Positions 1-8,995 of a stretch of 40,075 nt of DNA are shown here, piece after piece. The notes beneath the pieces are model-generated. The model saw only the letters and a list, made by a program, of their open reading frames with translations, did no database searches and was not told the origin of the DNA. The DNA comes from DATCDR01 sp036510575 (lineage in GTDB: Bacteria > Actinomycetota > Acidimicrobiia > Acidimicrobiales > Bog-793), in assembly GCA_036510575.1 (NCBI GenBank), contig DATCDR010000106.1, positions 1-40,075 of the forward strand, read 5' to 3'. The translations under genes and the position numbers were made by a program. The first letter of the stretch is position 1. Each line of letters starts with the position of its first letter.

Positions 1-471
1 TACGATCCAGACCTCCGGCGTAGCGGTCAGCCCGCCGTCGGCGCCCACGACACGATGGCAAGGCACCACGACACAGAGCAGATTGCGGGCCACCGCCGCA
101 CCAACTTCTTTGGCCGTCGTGTCGTCGTCCAGTTCCCGAGCAAGCCGTCCGTAGGTGGTCGTCTCACCATATGGAATGCGGCTTACCAGATCCCAAACTC
201 TCTGCCGCTGGTCGGTGCCCTGTGTTACGTGGGACAGGGCGAAGTGGCGCCGCGAACCGGCGAAGTATTCGCCGAGCTGGGTCTCGAACTCCACGAACCC
301 GTCGTCGGATGCGATGCCAATGGACGATTGTTCCGGTGCCGGGCGGTGGCGGGAGAAGTACAAGCCCACCAGGTCTTCGGCCTTTCTCACCAGGGTCAGG
401 TCCCCCAGTGGTGACGTCACGATCGTGTGTGACGGCGACCCCAGGTGCAACCACGGTTCTTTCACCAACAT
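1..471 (-). pseudogene. ogt: Methylated-DNA-protein cysteine methyltransferase (Ogt/MGMT), 3' end cut by window and frameshifted
   Basis: Transfers the alkyl group from O6-alkylguanine to its own cysteine (direct DNA repair). Read from an ATG at 471, the protein has the MGMT N-terminal domain, an IPYGETTTYGRLA segment around residue 105-117 and the active-site PCHRV motif at residues 137-141 with Cys138. The family continues after VVGADGGLTG with YAGGL; here the frame reads GGLT followed by ATPEVW, whereas YAGGLD is found in the next frame. One base is therefore missing near positions 22-24 relative to the family. Either the last part of the domain is lost or this is a base-call error; the catalytic cysteine lies before the shift. 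The gene continues past position 1. Family assignment is sure; functional state is not. Confidence 0.8.
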
Positions 472-1010
472 CGTCGTCGGTCTCCTTCGCTCTCGTCTCT
501 CTGCATTGGAGACGCCCGGGGCCATATGGTTCGTGAGGTCCGCGGGCGGACGGTGACGCGGACTCACGCCGATCCCGTCGCTCGCGTCTACACCGCATGG
601 CCCACCCCACCGAACCCTCTTGGTCCGGCATACCTGCGTCTCACGGAGAGTGGACGTTCGCCGACTCCGTTTTTTGAGGAGACGTTTCGCTTGTTTGGCG
701 ATCATGCCGCTGGTTGGGTACACGCCGGTGGCTATCACGGCGGTAGCAGTCGCGGTGCCAGCGACTGGCGCCATCGCTCGTTACCCTGTGTACGCCCGAT
801 TGCTCGGGAGCGACCTCGCCGAGGCCACCGAGGTACGTGCCGCTATCGCCGACGTCCAAGGGTGGCTTCGCAACGGCGAACCGCGTCGGGCGGTGGTACC
901 GCCTAGCTCGGCAACCCCAGTCCGCTGGGAGTGACAAACCTCACGTTTACGCCGCCGCATGCGTCTACAGCCGAGTCGTCCATAACGGGCAACAGAAGCG
1001 AGGCGTACAC
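472..1010. other. No supportable gene
   Basis: About 540 bases between the ogt start and the next candidate ORF. Several overlapping open frames exist on both strands, as expected at this GC content. One plus-strand frame (620-934) has a moderately protein-like stretch rich in Ala and Val, but it has no convincing ribosome binding site and no family I recognise. The upstream part presumably holds the ogt promoter. Confidence 0.4.
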
Positions 1011-1250
1011 GTGAACGTCATCATCAAGTGCGACCTGCGCTCGGTCCCGAGCGCCGTTCTAGGCCCGTCCAACAACAATCCAATGATCCGCAGGGTGCGG
1101 CCGCTGACAACCTATTACCTAGGTCGTCCCGCGCAAATGTGGGTCGACGCGCTCGCTCGACGGCGCCCGCCGCCGCGGCTAGCTGCGGTGCCTGTTGAGG
1201 TTGAGACGACCGATGGGTGGGCCGCTGAAGGCGATGAGGTTGCAGGGTGA
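1011..1250 (+). CDS. Possible small hypothetical protein (79 aa)
   Basis: A GTG-initiated frame that contains a protein-like centre, TTYYLGRPAQMWVDALARR around residues 36-54, followed by an acidic tail. No family recognised. The ribosome binding site is weak (GAGGCG about 8 bases upstream), the reading frame is open upstream as well, and no neighbour is coupled to it. It may be a relic or chance ORF. Confidence 0.25.
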   Translation: MNVIIKCDLRSVPSAVLGPSNNNPMIRRVRPLTTYYLGRPAQMWVDALARRRPPPRLAAVPVEVETTDGWAAEGDEVAG

Positions 1251-1497
1251 GGCGCCATCGGGCAAGCACGTGGGCTCGCCGCCCGTCTGGGGTCCAGCCG
1301 CGGGCGTAGGCCAATAGCCGCGGTAGTGCTCGTCGACGAAGGAGCGTCCGCGAACTCTAAAACTTGGAGGCCTGTCCGATCCAAGCGAGCAGTGCCTCGC
1401 TGCAGAGCGCGTGATCGCCAACGGTAGCTGGGCCGTGCACCGTGACACACAGCCTGGATCACTCGTACTGGCCGGGGCGGGCGTCGGCGGAGACATT

Positions 1498-1543
1498 GGA
1501 GACCAGCGTCGCGGCGGACGATCCCGCCGCGACGCTGGTCTCC
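1498..1543 (-). terminator. Strong hairpin terminator of the SnoaL-like gene
   Basis: Perfect 20-bp inverted repeat: arms 1498-1517 and 1524-1543, 6-base loop. It starts 35 bases beyond the stop codon of the minus-strand gene at 1578-2021. There is no real T-tract after the stem on either strand, which is common for terminators in GC-rich actinobacteria. The symmetry means it could also stop transcription coming from the left. Confidence 0.7.
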
Positions 1544-1577
1544 GTGTGTGGACCTCTCGGAAAAGATGCCGAGTGGA

Positions 1578-2021
1578 TCAGGCGGGGATGATGCCGAGCT
1601 GCTTGAGGACGGTCACCCCGTCGTCCAAGCCCAGCTCCTCGGTGATCAGCCCGTTCTCGACCTTGAGGACGGTCGTTCCAGTGAAATGCATTTTCTTGCC
1701 GGTGTTGGCCGGGAGCAACCCGACTGGCAGGTCGTCGAAGGCAGGCCCGGTGTGCGAGCCGCCACCCTCCCACTGTCCCACCACGTAGTCGCCCTCACCC
1801 AGTAGCTCGGCCGTTCCCCAGAAGTTCAGGTCCGGGAAGGACTCCCTGAACTTCGTGGCGAAAGCTCGGACCTCATCCCGTCCTCGGCAGGGGGCTTGCA
1901 TTGAGTATTCGAAGCGGATGTCCAGGTCAGCCAGCTCGTCGATCACGTCCGGGTTGAACTCCTCGCCCCAGAATTCCGTGAACCAGCGGCCTACAACTTC
2001 CTTGTTCTCCTCAACTGACAC
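1578..2021 (-). CDS. SnoaL-like ester cyclase / NTF2-like protein
   Basis: A 147-residue protein of the SnoaL-like, NTF2-fold family. Visible family features are an N-terminal helix (NKEVVGRWFTEFW), the DELADLDIRFEYS segment, a central RAFATKFRESFPDLNF helix, and the closing strands with GQWEGGGSHTG and FTGTTVLKVENGLI. Members include polyketide cyclases but most are of unknown substrate, so no reaction can be assigned. The start chosen is GTG at 2021 because AGAGGAAC lies just upstream; an ATG at 2069 would add 16 residues without a good ribosome binding site. The gene is monocistronic, with the hairpin at 1498-1543 as terminator, and lies just outside the first tRNA-Arg fragment. Confidence 0.8.
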   Translation of the reverse strand: MSVEENKEVVGRWFTEFWGEEFNPDVIDELADLDIRFEYSMQAPCRGRDEVRAFATKFRESFPDLNFWGTAELLGEGDYVVGQWEGGGSHTGPAFDDLPVGLLPANTGKKMHFTGTTVLKVENGLITEELGLDDGVTVLKQLGIIPA

Positions 2022-2160
2022 GATTTGTTCCTCTCGACTCACTGGCGGCCCCGTGCGGGCCACCAGCACGAAGACGACGGGACGCGCCAGAACGTGAGGT
2101 GCTGCGGGACTGTTGGTGGATTGCCGCCTAGAGATACTGCCATTAGCCTGGGCATTTGTA

Positions 2161-2204
2161 GTGCACTCGGAGGAATTCGAATCCCCGCCTTCTGACCCGG
2201 AGTC
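2161..2204 (-). repeat. tRNA-Arg(ACG) 3'-half fragment, copy 1 (att-like, diverged)
   Basis: On the minus strand this reads as the anticodon-loop-to-acceptor half of a tRNA: the T-loop core GGGGATTCGAATTCC, then CTCCGAGTGCAC. It matches the copies at 31287 and 32921 in the same orientation but differs in the anticodon/variable-loop part (CCGGGTCAGAAGGC against CGGATCAGAAGGTT). No 5' half is present, so it is not a functional tRNA. Such 3' fragments are the usual footprint of tyrosine-recombinase integration into tRNA genes. Confidence 0.7.
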
Positions 2205-3063
2205 CTAGCCAGAGCGTATTTCGGATCGACCCCCGTCCATAAGAGCAGCTCAAAGCCAACGGCTCGTCGAAGGGCACCTTCAAGAGCACAGAGCCCGAGG
2301 GTGGCAAGATGCTGCCGTTTTCCGGATCCTGGAATTGTCACGGAGTATTCAATAAGAACGGTTCATAGTGTCCGGAGCTGAGTGAGCCTCAGCAGTATCC
2401 GTCCGGCCTCGGATCGTCAGCGGAGGTCATTGCGGGGGAGGAGGGGTACTGCTACACGCCGACCTCTGCTCCACCTGCGCAGGCACCCAATCAAACCGAA
2501 AAGCTTGAACGCGGAGGTGAACTCTCGATCCGGCTGATACTCCGCCAGACGATGGGGTAGTCCGCAATGGTCGGGCAAATGCTGCGTGGTCGCGTCACGG
2601 CAGCATCGCGACAGACCAACTGAAGCCAAGGGATTGAGGAAGCGAGCTACGGCAGGGGAGCGCGAGGCGTCTTTCTTTCACCGCCGAGTCAAGATCTTGC
2701 ATGGTTGAACTTGTTGCTCGAACGACGACAGGTTCTCGGTCTGAGCCCCGATGAGCTGCGATCCTCGATACTGACCTACAGCGCGTTCAACGAAGACTCT
2801 GAACTGGACGTGTTGAATGACCAAACCCGAGCATTCCCTCGACCCGACGCAGCGCAGGCAACTCAACGCCACCTGGGATACCGCTTTGGCCTGGAAGCTT
2901 GCCGAAGCGGTCAATGAGGCCGACACCGAGGGAAATCACGACGCGGCGACGTCCTTCGTGCTCGCTCGCCGTTACGCCGACCTGCGAGCTGCCGATCGTC
3001 GTACTGGTCAAGAAGGCATGTCGCCCCCAAGCAGCGGTTACCGAATGATCACCGCTGCTGGCA
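2205..3063. other. Gene debris, no intact gene
   Basis: Immediately inside the first att-like fragment. A plus-strand open stretch ending at a TAG at 2366-2368 encodes a coherent C-terminal-looking peptide (GTFKSTEPEGGKMLPFSG), with no start and no family recognised. Around 2817-3000 a plus frame beginning MTKPEHSLDPTQRRQL has protein-like composition (TSFVLARRYADLRAADRR) and may be the N-terminal remains of a gene. None can be called a functional gene. Confidence 0.4.
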
Positions 3064-3455
3064 ATGTCTTACGGGTTAATCGAAGGCGCGGCACAGAGTT
3101 CGATAATCAACCAGGAGATCGTCGCGAAGGCGATTGTTTTCCTTTCAGACCCTGCCTACACCGGCCCGAGCGAAGAATTCATGATCGCGCTCAACCACCT
3201 TCGTCACGGAATACCGAAGACGCAATCACATGGGCCGAAAAGGCGCTCGAGAGCATCATGAAGGCCATCTTGCGATCGACGCAGATGGCACCAAGTCGAC
3301 CGATGCGGCGAAGCAACTGATTGCCGTAGTGCTTCCCAATAACGTCATTCCGGCCGCACTCCAGACCCAGTTCAGTTCGTTTGCTCAGCTCCTGGAGTCG
3401 GGTGCGCCAACGGTTCGGAACAAGTTCGGAGAACACGGACAGGCAAGCTTGATTG
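3064..3455 (+). pseudogene. Relic of an STM4504/CBY_0614-type (abortive-infection C-terminal-like) protein
   Basis: The C-terminal part of this family can be followed through all three plus frames. Frame 1 (from 3064) carries VAKAIVFLSDPAYTG and EEFMIALNHLRHG. About position 3210 it passes to frame 3, with DAITWAEKALESIMKAILRS. Near 3270 it passes to frame 2, with TDAAKQLIAVVLPNNVIPA, LESGAPTVRNKFGEHGQ. The last block, E/V-x-TVRNK-x-G-x-HGQ, is the signature of the Abi_C-like domain. At least two frameshifts make it non-functional. Family members are implicated in phage-defence-like contexts, but their activity is not established. Family recognition is from memory of conserved blocks. Confidence 0.6.
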
Positions 3456-3884
3456 TCAGACGCTGGCGTACTCTTGGAACTAGACGCCGATGTCGCTGGG
3501 CACTCGTCATCGCGAGTCACTGGCACCGTCGATCGCCATGCCGTGACGCCTACCATTTCCGCCCACGCCTCAGCGATGGATCGAATATTGCGTGCTCGCG
3601 GACCTGCCGAACGACGAATCACCCAGCACCGCAGCTCAACTAACGCGTTTCTGTTCCTCGTCCGCGGTCTCGATTGCTCTGAGTTGGGGTTTTGCAAGCC
3701 CTAGGGTGGATCCTCGCCATCCTCGGTGGCGGAGCGTTTCGCTCCCTGGAGGCGCTACGAGCTAAAACGTGTCGCACTTCGGTCGTTAGCAAGAGTGCGA
3801 GCGTCCACCTCGACTCGCGAGTTGCCACCCGGGATCCCGGTAGCTTCTGCCAACATTGGCCGGAGGCGAGTTAGCCGGGCATCA

Positions 3885-6302
3885 ATGTCTCATTCCCGCA
3901 AAATCGCGGAAACCTCAGCCACCCCGATGCCGCATGGCTCCAACGCGATCGCTCCGTGGACCTCGAACCGTCGGCTTCGGATGTGGTTCGCCGGCGCGTT
4001 GGCACTTTTGGTTTTCGGCACGGCAGGTGCTGCGTTCGCCGCGAACGCGGTGGCGAGCGCCAATGCCAATCAATCACGCGCGGCGTTCAAGACCGCCTCG
4101 GCTGAGATCGCGTCGACGTTGCAGTTGGCGATCGCGCGCGAAGACGATCTCATCTTGAGTGGGGCTGCCTACCTCGCCGCTAACCCGACGGGGTCCGAAG
4201 CGCAGTTCGTACAGTGGTCCCACTCGGTCGAGGCGATGAAGCGCTTTCCCGAACTCAACGACTTCGGCAATGCGGTGATCGTGCCCGCGTCGGACTTAGC
4301 GACCTTCGCCGCCTGGGCGCGGGTCCACCCGTCTGCGCCGCTCGGCCCGAACGGAACATTCGACGTTGATCCTCCCGGACCACGTGCGTACTACTGCTTC
4401 GGCACTGTGGACAATGCCCGAAGCGCTCAAGTCGACGCTCCGGCGGCACAGGACTTCTGTGCAACGGGGCTGGGAACATCGCTCCTCGCCGCTCGAGACT
4501 CCGGCAAGGGCTCCTACGTGCCATTCACGGTCGGGACCGTTCTACAGCTCGGAGTGTCGACCCCGTATTACCGCGGCGGCGGTGTGCCGTCGACCATAAG
4601 GGCACGCCGAGCCGCATTTCTGGGCTGGTTCGGGTTGTCGATCGTTCCCGAGGTCGTCTTGGACCGCGCCTTGCAAGGCCACCCGGCTTTTTCGGCGTCT
4701 ATGACCTATCAAGCAGGCCCTTCTCACGCGGCCTTCAGAGCGGGGAAGGCGTCTGTCGGTTCCCAGCTTTTCACGATCAACTTGCACAACGGTTGGACGA
4801 TCACAACGTCCAGCGCGGTGGCAGCGGGTGATGTGCTCACCTACGGTCCCGCACTCGCCCTGTTGATCGCGGGCATCGCCTTGAGCACACTGCTCGCCGC
4901 CCTGGTGCTCATCTTGGCGACCGGTCGCGCACGCGCACTCCGGCTCGTCGGCGAAAAGACGGGTGAACTCCGTCATCAGTCTCTGCACGACCCACTCACA
5001 GGCCTGCCGAACCGGGCGCTGATCGCAGATCGCATCGAGCAGCTCTTGGCGCGGAACCGTCGCAATGGCTCGTCGGGTGCGGCGTTGTACGTGGACCTCG
5101 ACGAGTTCAAGAACATCAACGACACCCTCGGCCACGGGGCAGGGGATCGGCTCTTACAAGCGGTGGCGGCGCGTTTGACGATCAGTCTGCGAGAGGCGGA
5201 CACGATCGGACGGATGGGTGGCGATGAGTTCGTGGTCCTCATTGACGGCGTTTCCCAGGTAAATGCTCCGGAACTGTGTGCAGAACGGATACTCGAAGTC
5301 ATGCGTCAGCCATTCGAGCTCGAAGAGACGGCAACCCCGATTGTGGTGACGGCAACTGTCGGCATTGCCGTCGGCGATCGGGAGGTTCCCGGAGAGTTAT
5401 TGCGTGATGCCGATGTGGCGCTGTACCAAGCAAAAGCGGCTGGTAAGAACTGTTCTGCCGTCTTCCGTCCCGAGATGGATACGAAGATCCAGCGTCGTTT
5501 CGTACTCGACTTCGACCTCCGTGCCGCGCTCGCCGATGGGCAGTTCCGGCTCGTCTACCAGCCGATCTACAACCTCGATGACCTCACGCTGGTCGGCGTC
5601 GAAGCCCTCATCCGGTGGCAACACCCGACGTTGGGTGAGATTCAACCGAATGAGTTCATCCCACTCCTCGAGTCGAGCGGCCAGATTGTAGAAGTCGGGC
5701 AATGGGTGCTGACCGAGGCCTGCACGCAGATGGCGACCTGGCGTCGGCGCGGGAGTGACCTTGTCGTCTCCGTCAACGTTTCTGGGCGAAAGCTCGACCG
5801 GGACATCATCATCGAGCACGTTCGGGAGGCGCTCGAGACGAGTGGTCTTGGTCCGGAGTACTTGACCATCGAAGTAACCGAAACTGCGCTTATGCGCAAC
5901 GTCGACTTGACGGCGCGACGGTTGCGAGACCTGAAAGACCTCGGTGTCCAGATCGCCATCGACGATTTCGGCACCGGCTACTCGAGCCTCGCCTATCTCC
6001 AACGTTTCCCGGTCGATTGTCTCAAGATCGATCGGACCTTTACCGAGGCCATCGCTCGATCGACTGAATCCGACGCCCTTATTCACACCCTTGTCCAATT
6101 GGGCAAGGACCTCGGACTCAAGACGCTGGCCGAAGGCGTCGAGACCATCGAACAAGTCGACCATCTCCGCCTTGAGAATGTTCGCGAAGTGCAGGGCTTT
6201 CTCTTCGCGAAGCCTCTCGATCCCGAGTCCCTCGAGAACCAACTGCTCGAACCGGGACGAGTGGCTGAGACACCAGACGTAGCGCCGATGTCGCCTTCCT
6301 AG
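3885..6302 (+). CDS. Membrane-bound CHASE-like / GGDEF / EAL cyclic-di-GMP protein
   Basis: An 805-residue regulator of cyclic-di-GMP. Layout: N-terminal membrane helix about residues 33-53, an extracytoplasmic sensor region resembling CHASE (about 55-315), a second membrane helix about 316-346, a GGDEF domain (HDPLTGLPNR at its start, intact GGDEF at 445-449), and an EAL domain (EAL at 573-575; later DDFGTGYSSL and KIDRTF). Both catalytic signatures are intact, so diguanylate cyclase, phosphodiesterase or both are possible; GGDEF domains preceding active EAL domains are often regulatory. ATG at 3885 is chosen; a GTG-like upstream extension to 3726 is open but unlike the family, and a later ATG at residue 33 would begin at the membrane helix. 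GGAGG lies 16 bases upstream, rather far. No operon partner is visible. Confidence 0.92.
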   Translation: MSHSRKIAETSATPMPHGSNAIAPWTSNRRLRMWFAGALALLVFGTAGAAFAANAVASANANQSRAAFKTASAEIASTLQLAIAREDDLILSGAAYLAANPTGSEAQFVQWSHSVEAMKRFPELNDFGNAVIVPASDLATFAAWARVHPSAPLGPNGTFDVDPPGPRAYYCFGTVDNARSAQVDAPAAQDFCATGLGTSLLAARDSGKGSYVPFTVGTVLQLGVSTPYYRGGGVPSTIRARRAAFLGWFGLSIVPEVVLDRALQGHPAFSASMTYQAGPSHAAFRAGKASVGSQLFTINLHNGWTITTSSAVAAGDVLTYGPALALLIAGIALSTLLAALVLILATGRARALRLVGEKTGELRHQSLHDPLTGLPNRALIADRIEQLLARNRRNGSSGAALYVDLDEFKNINDTLGHGAGDRLLQAVAARLTISLREADTIGRMGGDEFVVLIDGVSQVNAPELCAERILEVMRQPFELEETATPIVVTATVGIAVGDREVPGELLRDADVALYQAKAAGKNCSAVFRPEMDTKIQRRFVLDFDLRAALADGQFRLVYQPIYNLDDLTLVGVEALIRWQHPTLGEIQPNEFIPLLESSGQIVEVGQWVLTEACTQMATWRRRGSDLVVSVNVSGRKLDRDIIIEHVREALETSGLGPEYLTIEVTETALMRNVDLTARRLRDLKDLGVQIAIDDFGTGYSSLAYLQRFPVDCLKIDRTFTEAIARSTESDALIHTLVQLGKDLGLKTLAEGVETIEQVDHLRLENVREVQGFLFAKPLDPESLENQLLEPGRVAETPDVAPMSPS

Positions 6303-6477
6303 TCTCTGCCGCATCTAACGACGAACATGAATGGGTCGGACAATTCGCCAAACGCGAAACAACCCGCTGCTTAGCGGCTTCGTCTCGCCCTGAGGGCTTA
6401 TTGAAGCCCCATGCACTGGTTCCTGGCGATCTCAAGTGGTGGGCGTTCTGTTCGTTTTAATCACTACCTTTACTGGC

Positions 6478-6866
6478 GAGGCGGCCGCCCCGCTGGGGGC
6501 GCAGCAACTGCCAGCGCCAGCGCCGATGATCGGCGGCCCGCGATGGGCGCTGTCTTCCTAGCGGAAGAGATCGACGCGGTGCTCGCCGAGGCGGTACCCG
6601 ATACAGTGGCGTTCGCGCGACTAATCGCGAAGGTCATGACCTTCGCGATTCAACGAAGGTCATGACCTTCGTTGCCGACGAACTCGAAGCGGCGGTCTCC
6701 TCGTCCCGGACCTCGGCGGCGAACGACCCGGTTGAGGCGCCAGCACTTGCCGCGCCCGACAAGCCGGCGCCTTCGGCTACCGAGATGGAAGAGGCGCCGG
6801 CTTCGGTGGCGGTGATTGTCAACGCTTCGATTGGAGGTATGCCGTCCGCGAGAGGTGTGGAGAGCG
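6478..6866 (+). repeat. Structured 0.35-0.39-kb repeat, copy 1
   Basis: About 85-90% identical by eye to 28951-29298 and in the same orientation. Both copies begin with GAGGCGGCCGCCCCGCTGG and end near AGAGGTGTGG. The element contains three foldable parts: a GC hairpin at the left end, a CGAAGGTCATGACCTTCG palindrome, and a 12-bp inverted repeat (arms 6761-6772 and 6792-6803). Open frames cross it on both strands and two length differences are multiples of three, but substitutions show no third-position bias and this copy carries a 26-base frame-breaking insertion. I favour a non-coding mobile or regulatory repeat over a gene. Confidence 0.8.
6623..6674. repeat. Two abutting perfect palindromes (28 bp and 24 bp)
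   Basis: Positions 6623-6650 form a perfect 28-bp palindrome and 6651-6674 a perfect 24-bp palindrome; both share the 18-bp core CGAAGGTCATGACCTTCG. Copy 2 of the surrounding repeat has the core only once (29092-29109), with the left flank of the first and the right flank of the second. Copy 1 thus looks like a 26-base palindrome-templated duplication of copy 2's arrangement, or copy 2 a deletion. Confidence 0.85.
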
Positions 6867-6972
6867 ACGCCGCATGCTGGTGACCGTGGCATTCAAAGGG
6901 TTTGTAGTCCTACCCAGGCCATCTTTCCGATCAGGCCCTGTCCATTCGTGCAGTTCAGGTCCTGTGCCTGAT

Positions 6973-7702
6973 CTAGCTAGTAGTCGTTGGTCCAGCTGGT
7001 AACCGCAACTTCAGTAGCAACTCATTAGCAAGAATCTGCGCAGGGATTGCACCAATCTTGGTGATCAGTCGCACCCGAGAAGGCCGTCCGCGAGTAGGCA
7101 GAGACATTTTCGCCCTATCCCGGAACGGGTGTGTCCTCAAGCGGTCAACGCAACGGCGTTGGCGAATGCCTGAGATGGTGTCATCAATCCGAGCATCGCG
7201 CCGGTTGTTGAGGCTTGCAGCGAAGCGAGCGAGGTCCTCGGCGCTGTGCACCGAGAGGTCCGAGCCCTTCGGCATGTATTGACCGAAGCAGCCCGACGGT
7301 GTTGTCGTTCGACCCCCGTTGCCAGGGAGGCTGTGCGGATCGCAGAAGTAGACCGGAACGCCCGTCGCGACGGTGAACTCTTTGTGCCGCGCCATCTCTG
7401 TTCCTTGGTCCCAGGTGATGCTGCAGACGAGTTCGGCCGGCAACTGCTCGATGGCACTTCGCATCGTCTGCTTCACGTCCTGGGGAAGCTCACCCGTCGG
7501 GGAGGTGGAGCAGCAACACGAATCGGGTGGTTCGCCTGACGAGGGTCCCGACGGCGGACTTGTTGCCCTTGCCGATGATGAGGTCGCCCTCCCCGTGGCC
7601 GGGCACCCCCCCGTCTTCTGCTTCAGCGGGACGCTCGGAGATCATCACCATCTCGGGTTTCAGGTGAAAGCTGCCGGTCCTGGAATCAAGTTGGAATCGC
7701 AC
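6973..7702 (-). pseudogene. IS30-family transposase relic
   Basis: Catalytic-domain remains of an IS30 transposase on the minus strand. The upper part (7702-7490) reads MVMISERPAE then PGHGEGDLIIGKGNKSA, with the first catalytic Asp. The second part (from about 7476) has LPAELVCSITWDQGTEMARH with the second Asp, then VYFCDPHS. After that the frame breaks: SNDNTVGLLRQY and LMTPSQAFANAVALTA lie in other frames. The third catalytic residue, Glu in the usual NENT, is Asp here. The N-terminal DNA-binding part is missing. It is inactive. Confidence 0.85.
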
Positions 7703-7825
7703 CTGAAGCGGCGGAGCTGTACGCGGGTTTGCAGATGAAGAGACCGTAGATGACCGTCAACACGCTCGCCATCGGGGTTACCGTCCACCGATGTAGTTCT
7801 TCTTTCTCTAGTCGATTACAGGCTG

Positions 7826-7857
7826 TTGACACTGATGACGTCGAGTAATCGTATAAT
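7826..7857 (+). promoter_or_regulatory. Candidate promoter of the MetE-like gene
   Basis: A perfect TTGACA (7826-7831) and a perfect TATAAT (7852-7857) precede the GTG start by about 30 bases. The 20-base spacer is longer than the usual 16-18, so one of the two boxes may be coincidental. A second TTGACA occurs at 7863-7868 without a matching -10. Consensus-like boxes are unusual in this GC-rich window and fit the foreign look of the gene. Confidence 0.4.
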
Positions 7858-7885
7858 ACCTTTGACATCACGCAAAGGAATTGTG

Positions 7886-8959
7886 GTGAAATTACCAGAA
7901 CAGATAGGGATACTGACAGCGACAGTTGGCAGTTACCCGAAGCCCAAATACCTTTACCCTAAATCGGGCCGATCATTATTGGACAGGTTCGGGTTCTCAT
8001 TCGCGGCCAACGAGCAAAGTAAAGGTGAACTCGAGTTTAACGCTCTACTAGATCAGGCCGCCATGATGGCAATCAATGACCAAACTCTGGCCGGTATCGA
8101 TATCATCACAGATGGCGAGGAGCGGCGTGGACATTATGTGCTGTCCGTCATTGATAGACTGGCTGGTATAGATACTAGAAACTTGAAAAATATTAGCATT
8201 CGTGGGGGGACTGTTGAACGGATGGCACCACGAGTAATAGGCAAAGTGGCATACAACCGACCAATCGTGGCAGAAGAATATTCCTACTCTCGCAGTCGCA
8301 CCACCAAGCTTATCAAAATAGCATTGCCTGGGCCCTCGACCGTAGTTGATTGCGTCGCGAACGAATATTACCAAAACGATAAATTACAACTGGCATACGA
8401 CTATGCCGACGCTATTCGCACTGAAGTTACCTCACTGATAAGCGCTGGCTGCAAGGTGATTCAGTTTGACGATCCCGTCCTGTTACGGTATCCCGACGAA
8501 GCTCGACAGTGGGGGCTGAATGCACTCGAGAGTTGCTTCGCAGGATGTGAAGATCAGGCGACCTTCGTCGTGCATATTTGTCGAGGGTATCCTGACAAGT
8601 CCCTGGAAAAGAAGGGGATTAACTACAAGGCAGATCAGGACTATTACAGTGACATTCTGGCCTGGCTGTCGAAGTCCAAGCTCGACATCGTTTCGATAGA
8701 AGGGGCTCAAGGCAAACTGGACCTTGCGGTCTTGTCTGCCATTGGCGATAAGACAGTCATGCTTGGTGTCCTAGATGTAGGAGACAATAGAGTCGAAACT
8801 GTCAAGGAATTGGTCGCCCGCGGCCAAGAAGCTTTGAGGTACCTGCCGAGCGATCAATTGATACTCGCGCCTGATTGCGGGATGATTGAGCTTTCTCAAA
8901 GGTCTGCGAAAGAGAAACTCAGCAACTTAACTGCGGCCGCACAATTGCTGAAAAAATAG
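7886..8959 (+). CDS. Cobalamin-independent methionine synthase-like protein (MetE C-terminal/core domain)
   Basis: A 357-residue protein corresponding to the catalytic C-terminal barrel of MetE, without the N-terminal domain. The zinc/homocysteine site is complete: His230 and Cys232 (VVHICRG), Glu272 (SIEGAQG) and Cys331 (LAPDCGM). GSYPKP near the N-terminus is also typical. Core-MetE proteins transfer methyl groups to homocysteine or other thiols from donors that are often not methyltetrahydrofolate; the donor cannot be read from sequence. GTG at 7886 is chosen because AAAGGA lies 6 bases upstream; the frame is open further up but runs through the promoter-like boxes. Sampled segments are near 42% GC against about 60-65% around it, a sign of recent transfer. 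Confidence 0.85.
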   Translation: MKLPEQIGILTATVGSYPKPKYLYPKSGRSLLDRFGFSFAANEQSKGELEFNALLDQAAMMAINDQTLAGIDIITDGEERRGHYVLSVIDRLAGIDTRNLKNISIRGGTVERMAPRVIGKVAYNRPIVAEEYSYSRSRTTKLIKIALPGPSTVVDCVANEYYQNDKLQLAYDYADAIRTEVTSLISAGCKVIQFDDPVLLRYPDEARQWGLNALESCFAGCEDQATFVVHICRGYPDKSLEKKGINYKADQDYYSDILAWLSKSKLDIVSIEGAQGKLDLAVLSAIGDKTVMLGVLDVGDNRVETVKELVARGQEALRYLPSDQLILAPDCGMIELSQRSAKEKLSNLTAAAQLLKK

Positions 8960-8995
8960 GAGCGCGGTATTCAAGGGATTATCTGAAGAACTACG

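Noticed and set aside
620..934. Possible 104-residue protein
   Set aside because: Only part of it looks like protein, there is no start signal and no family match.
5397..6314. Long minus-strand ORF (305 codons) opposite the EAL domain
   Set aside because: It is the shadow of the GGDEF/EAL gene; the plus-strand frame has all catalytic motifs.
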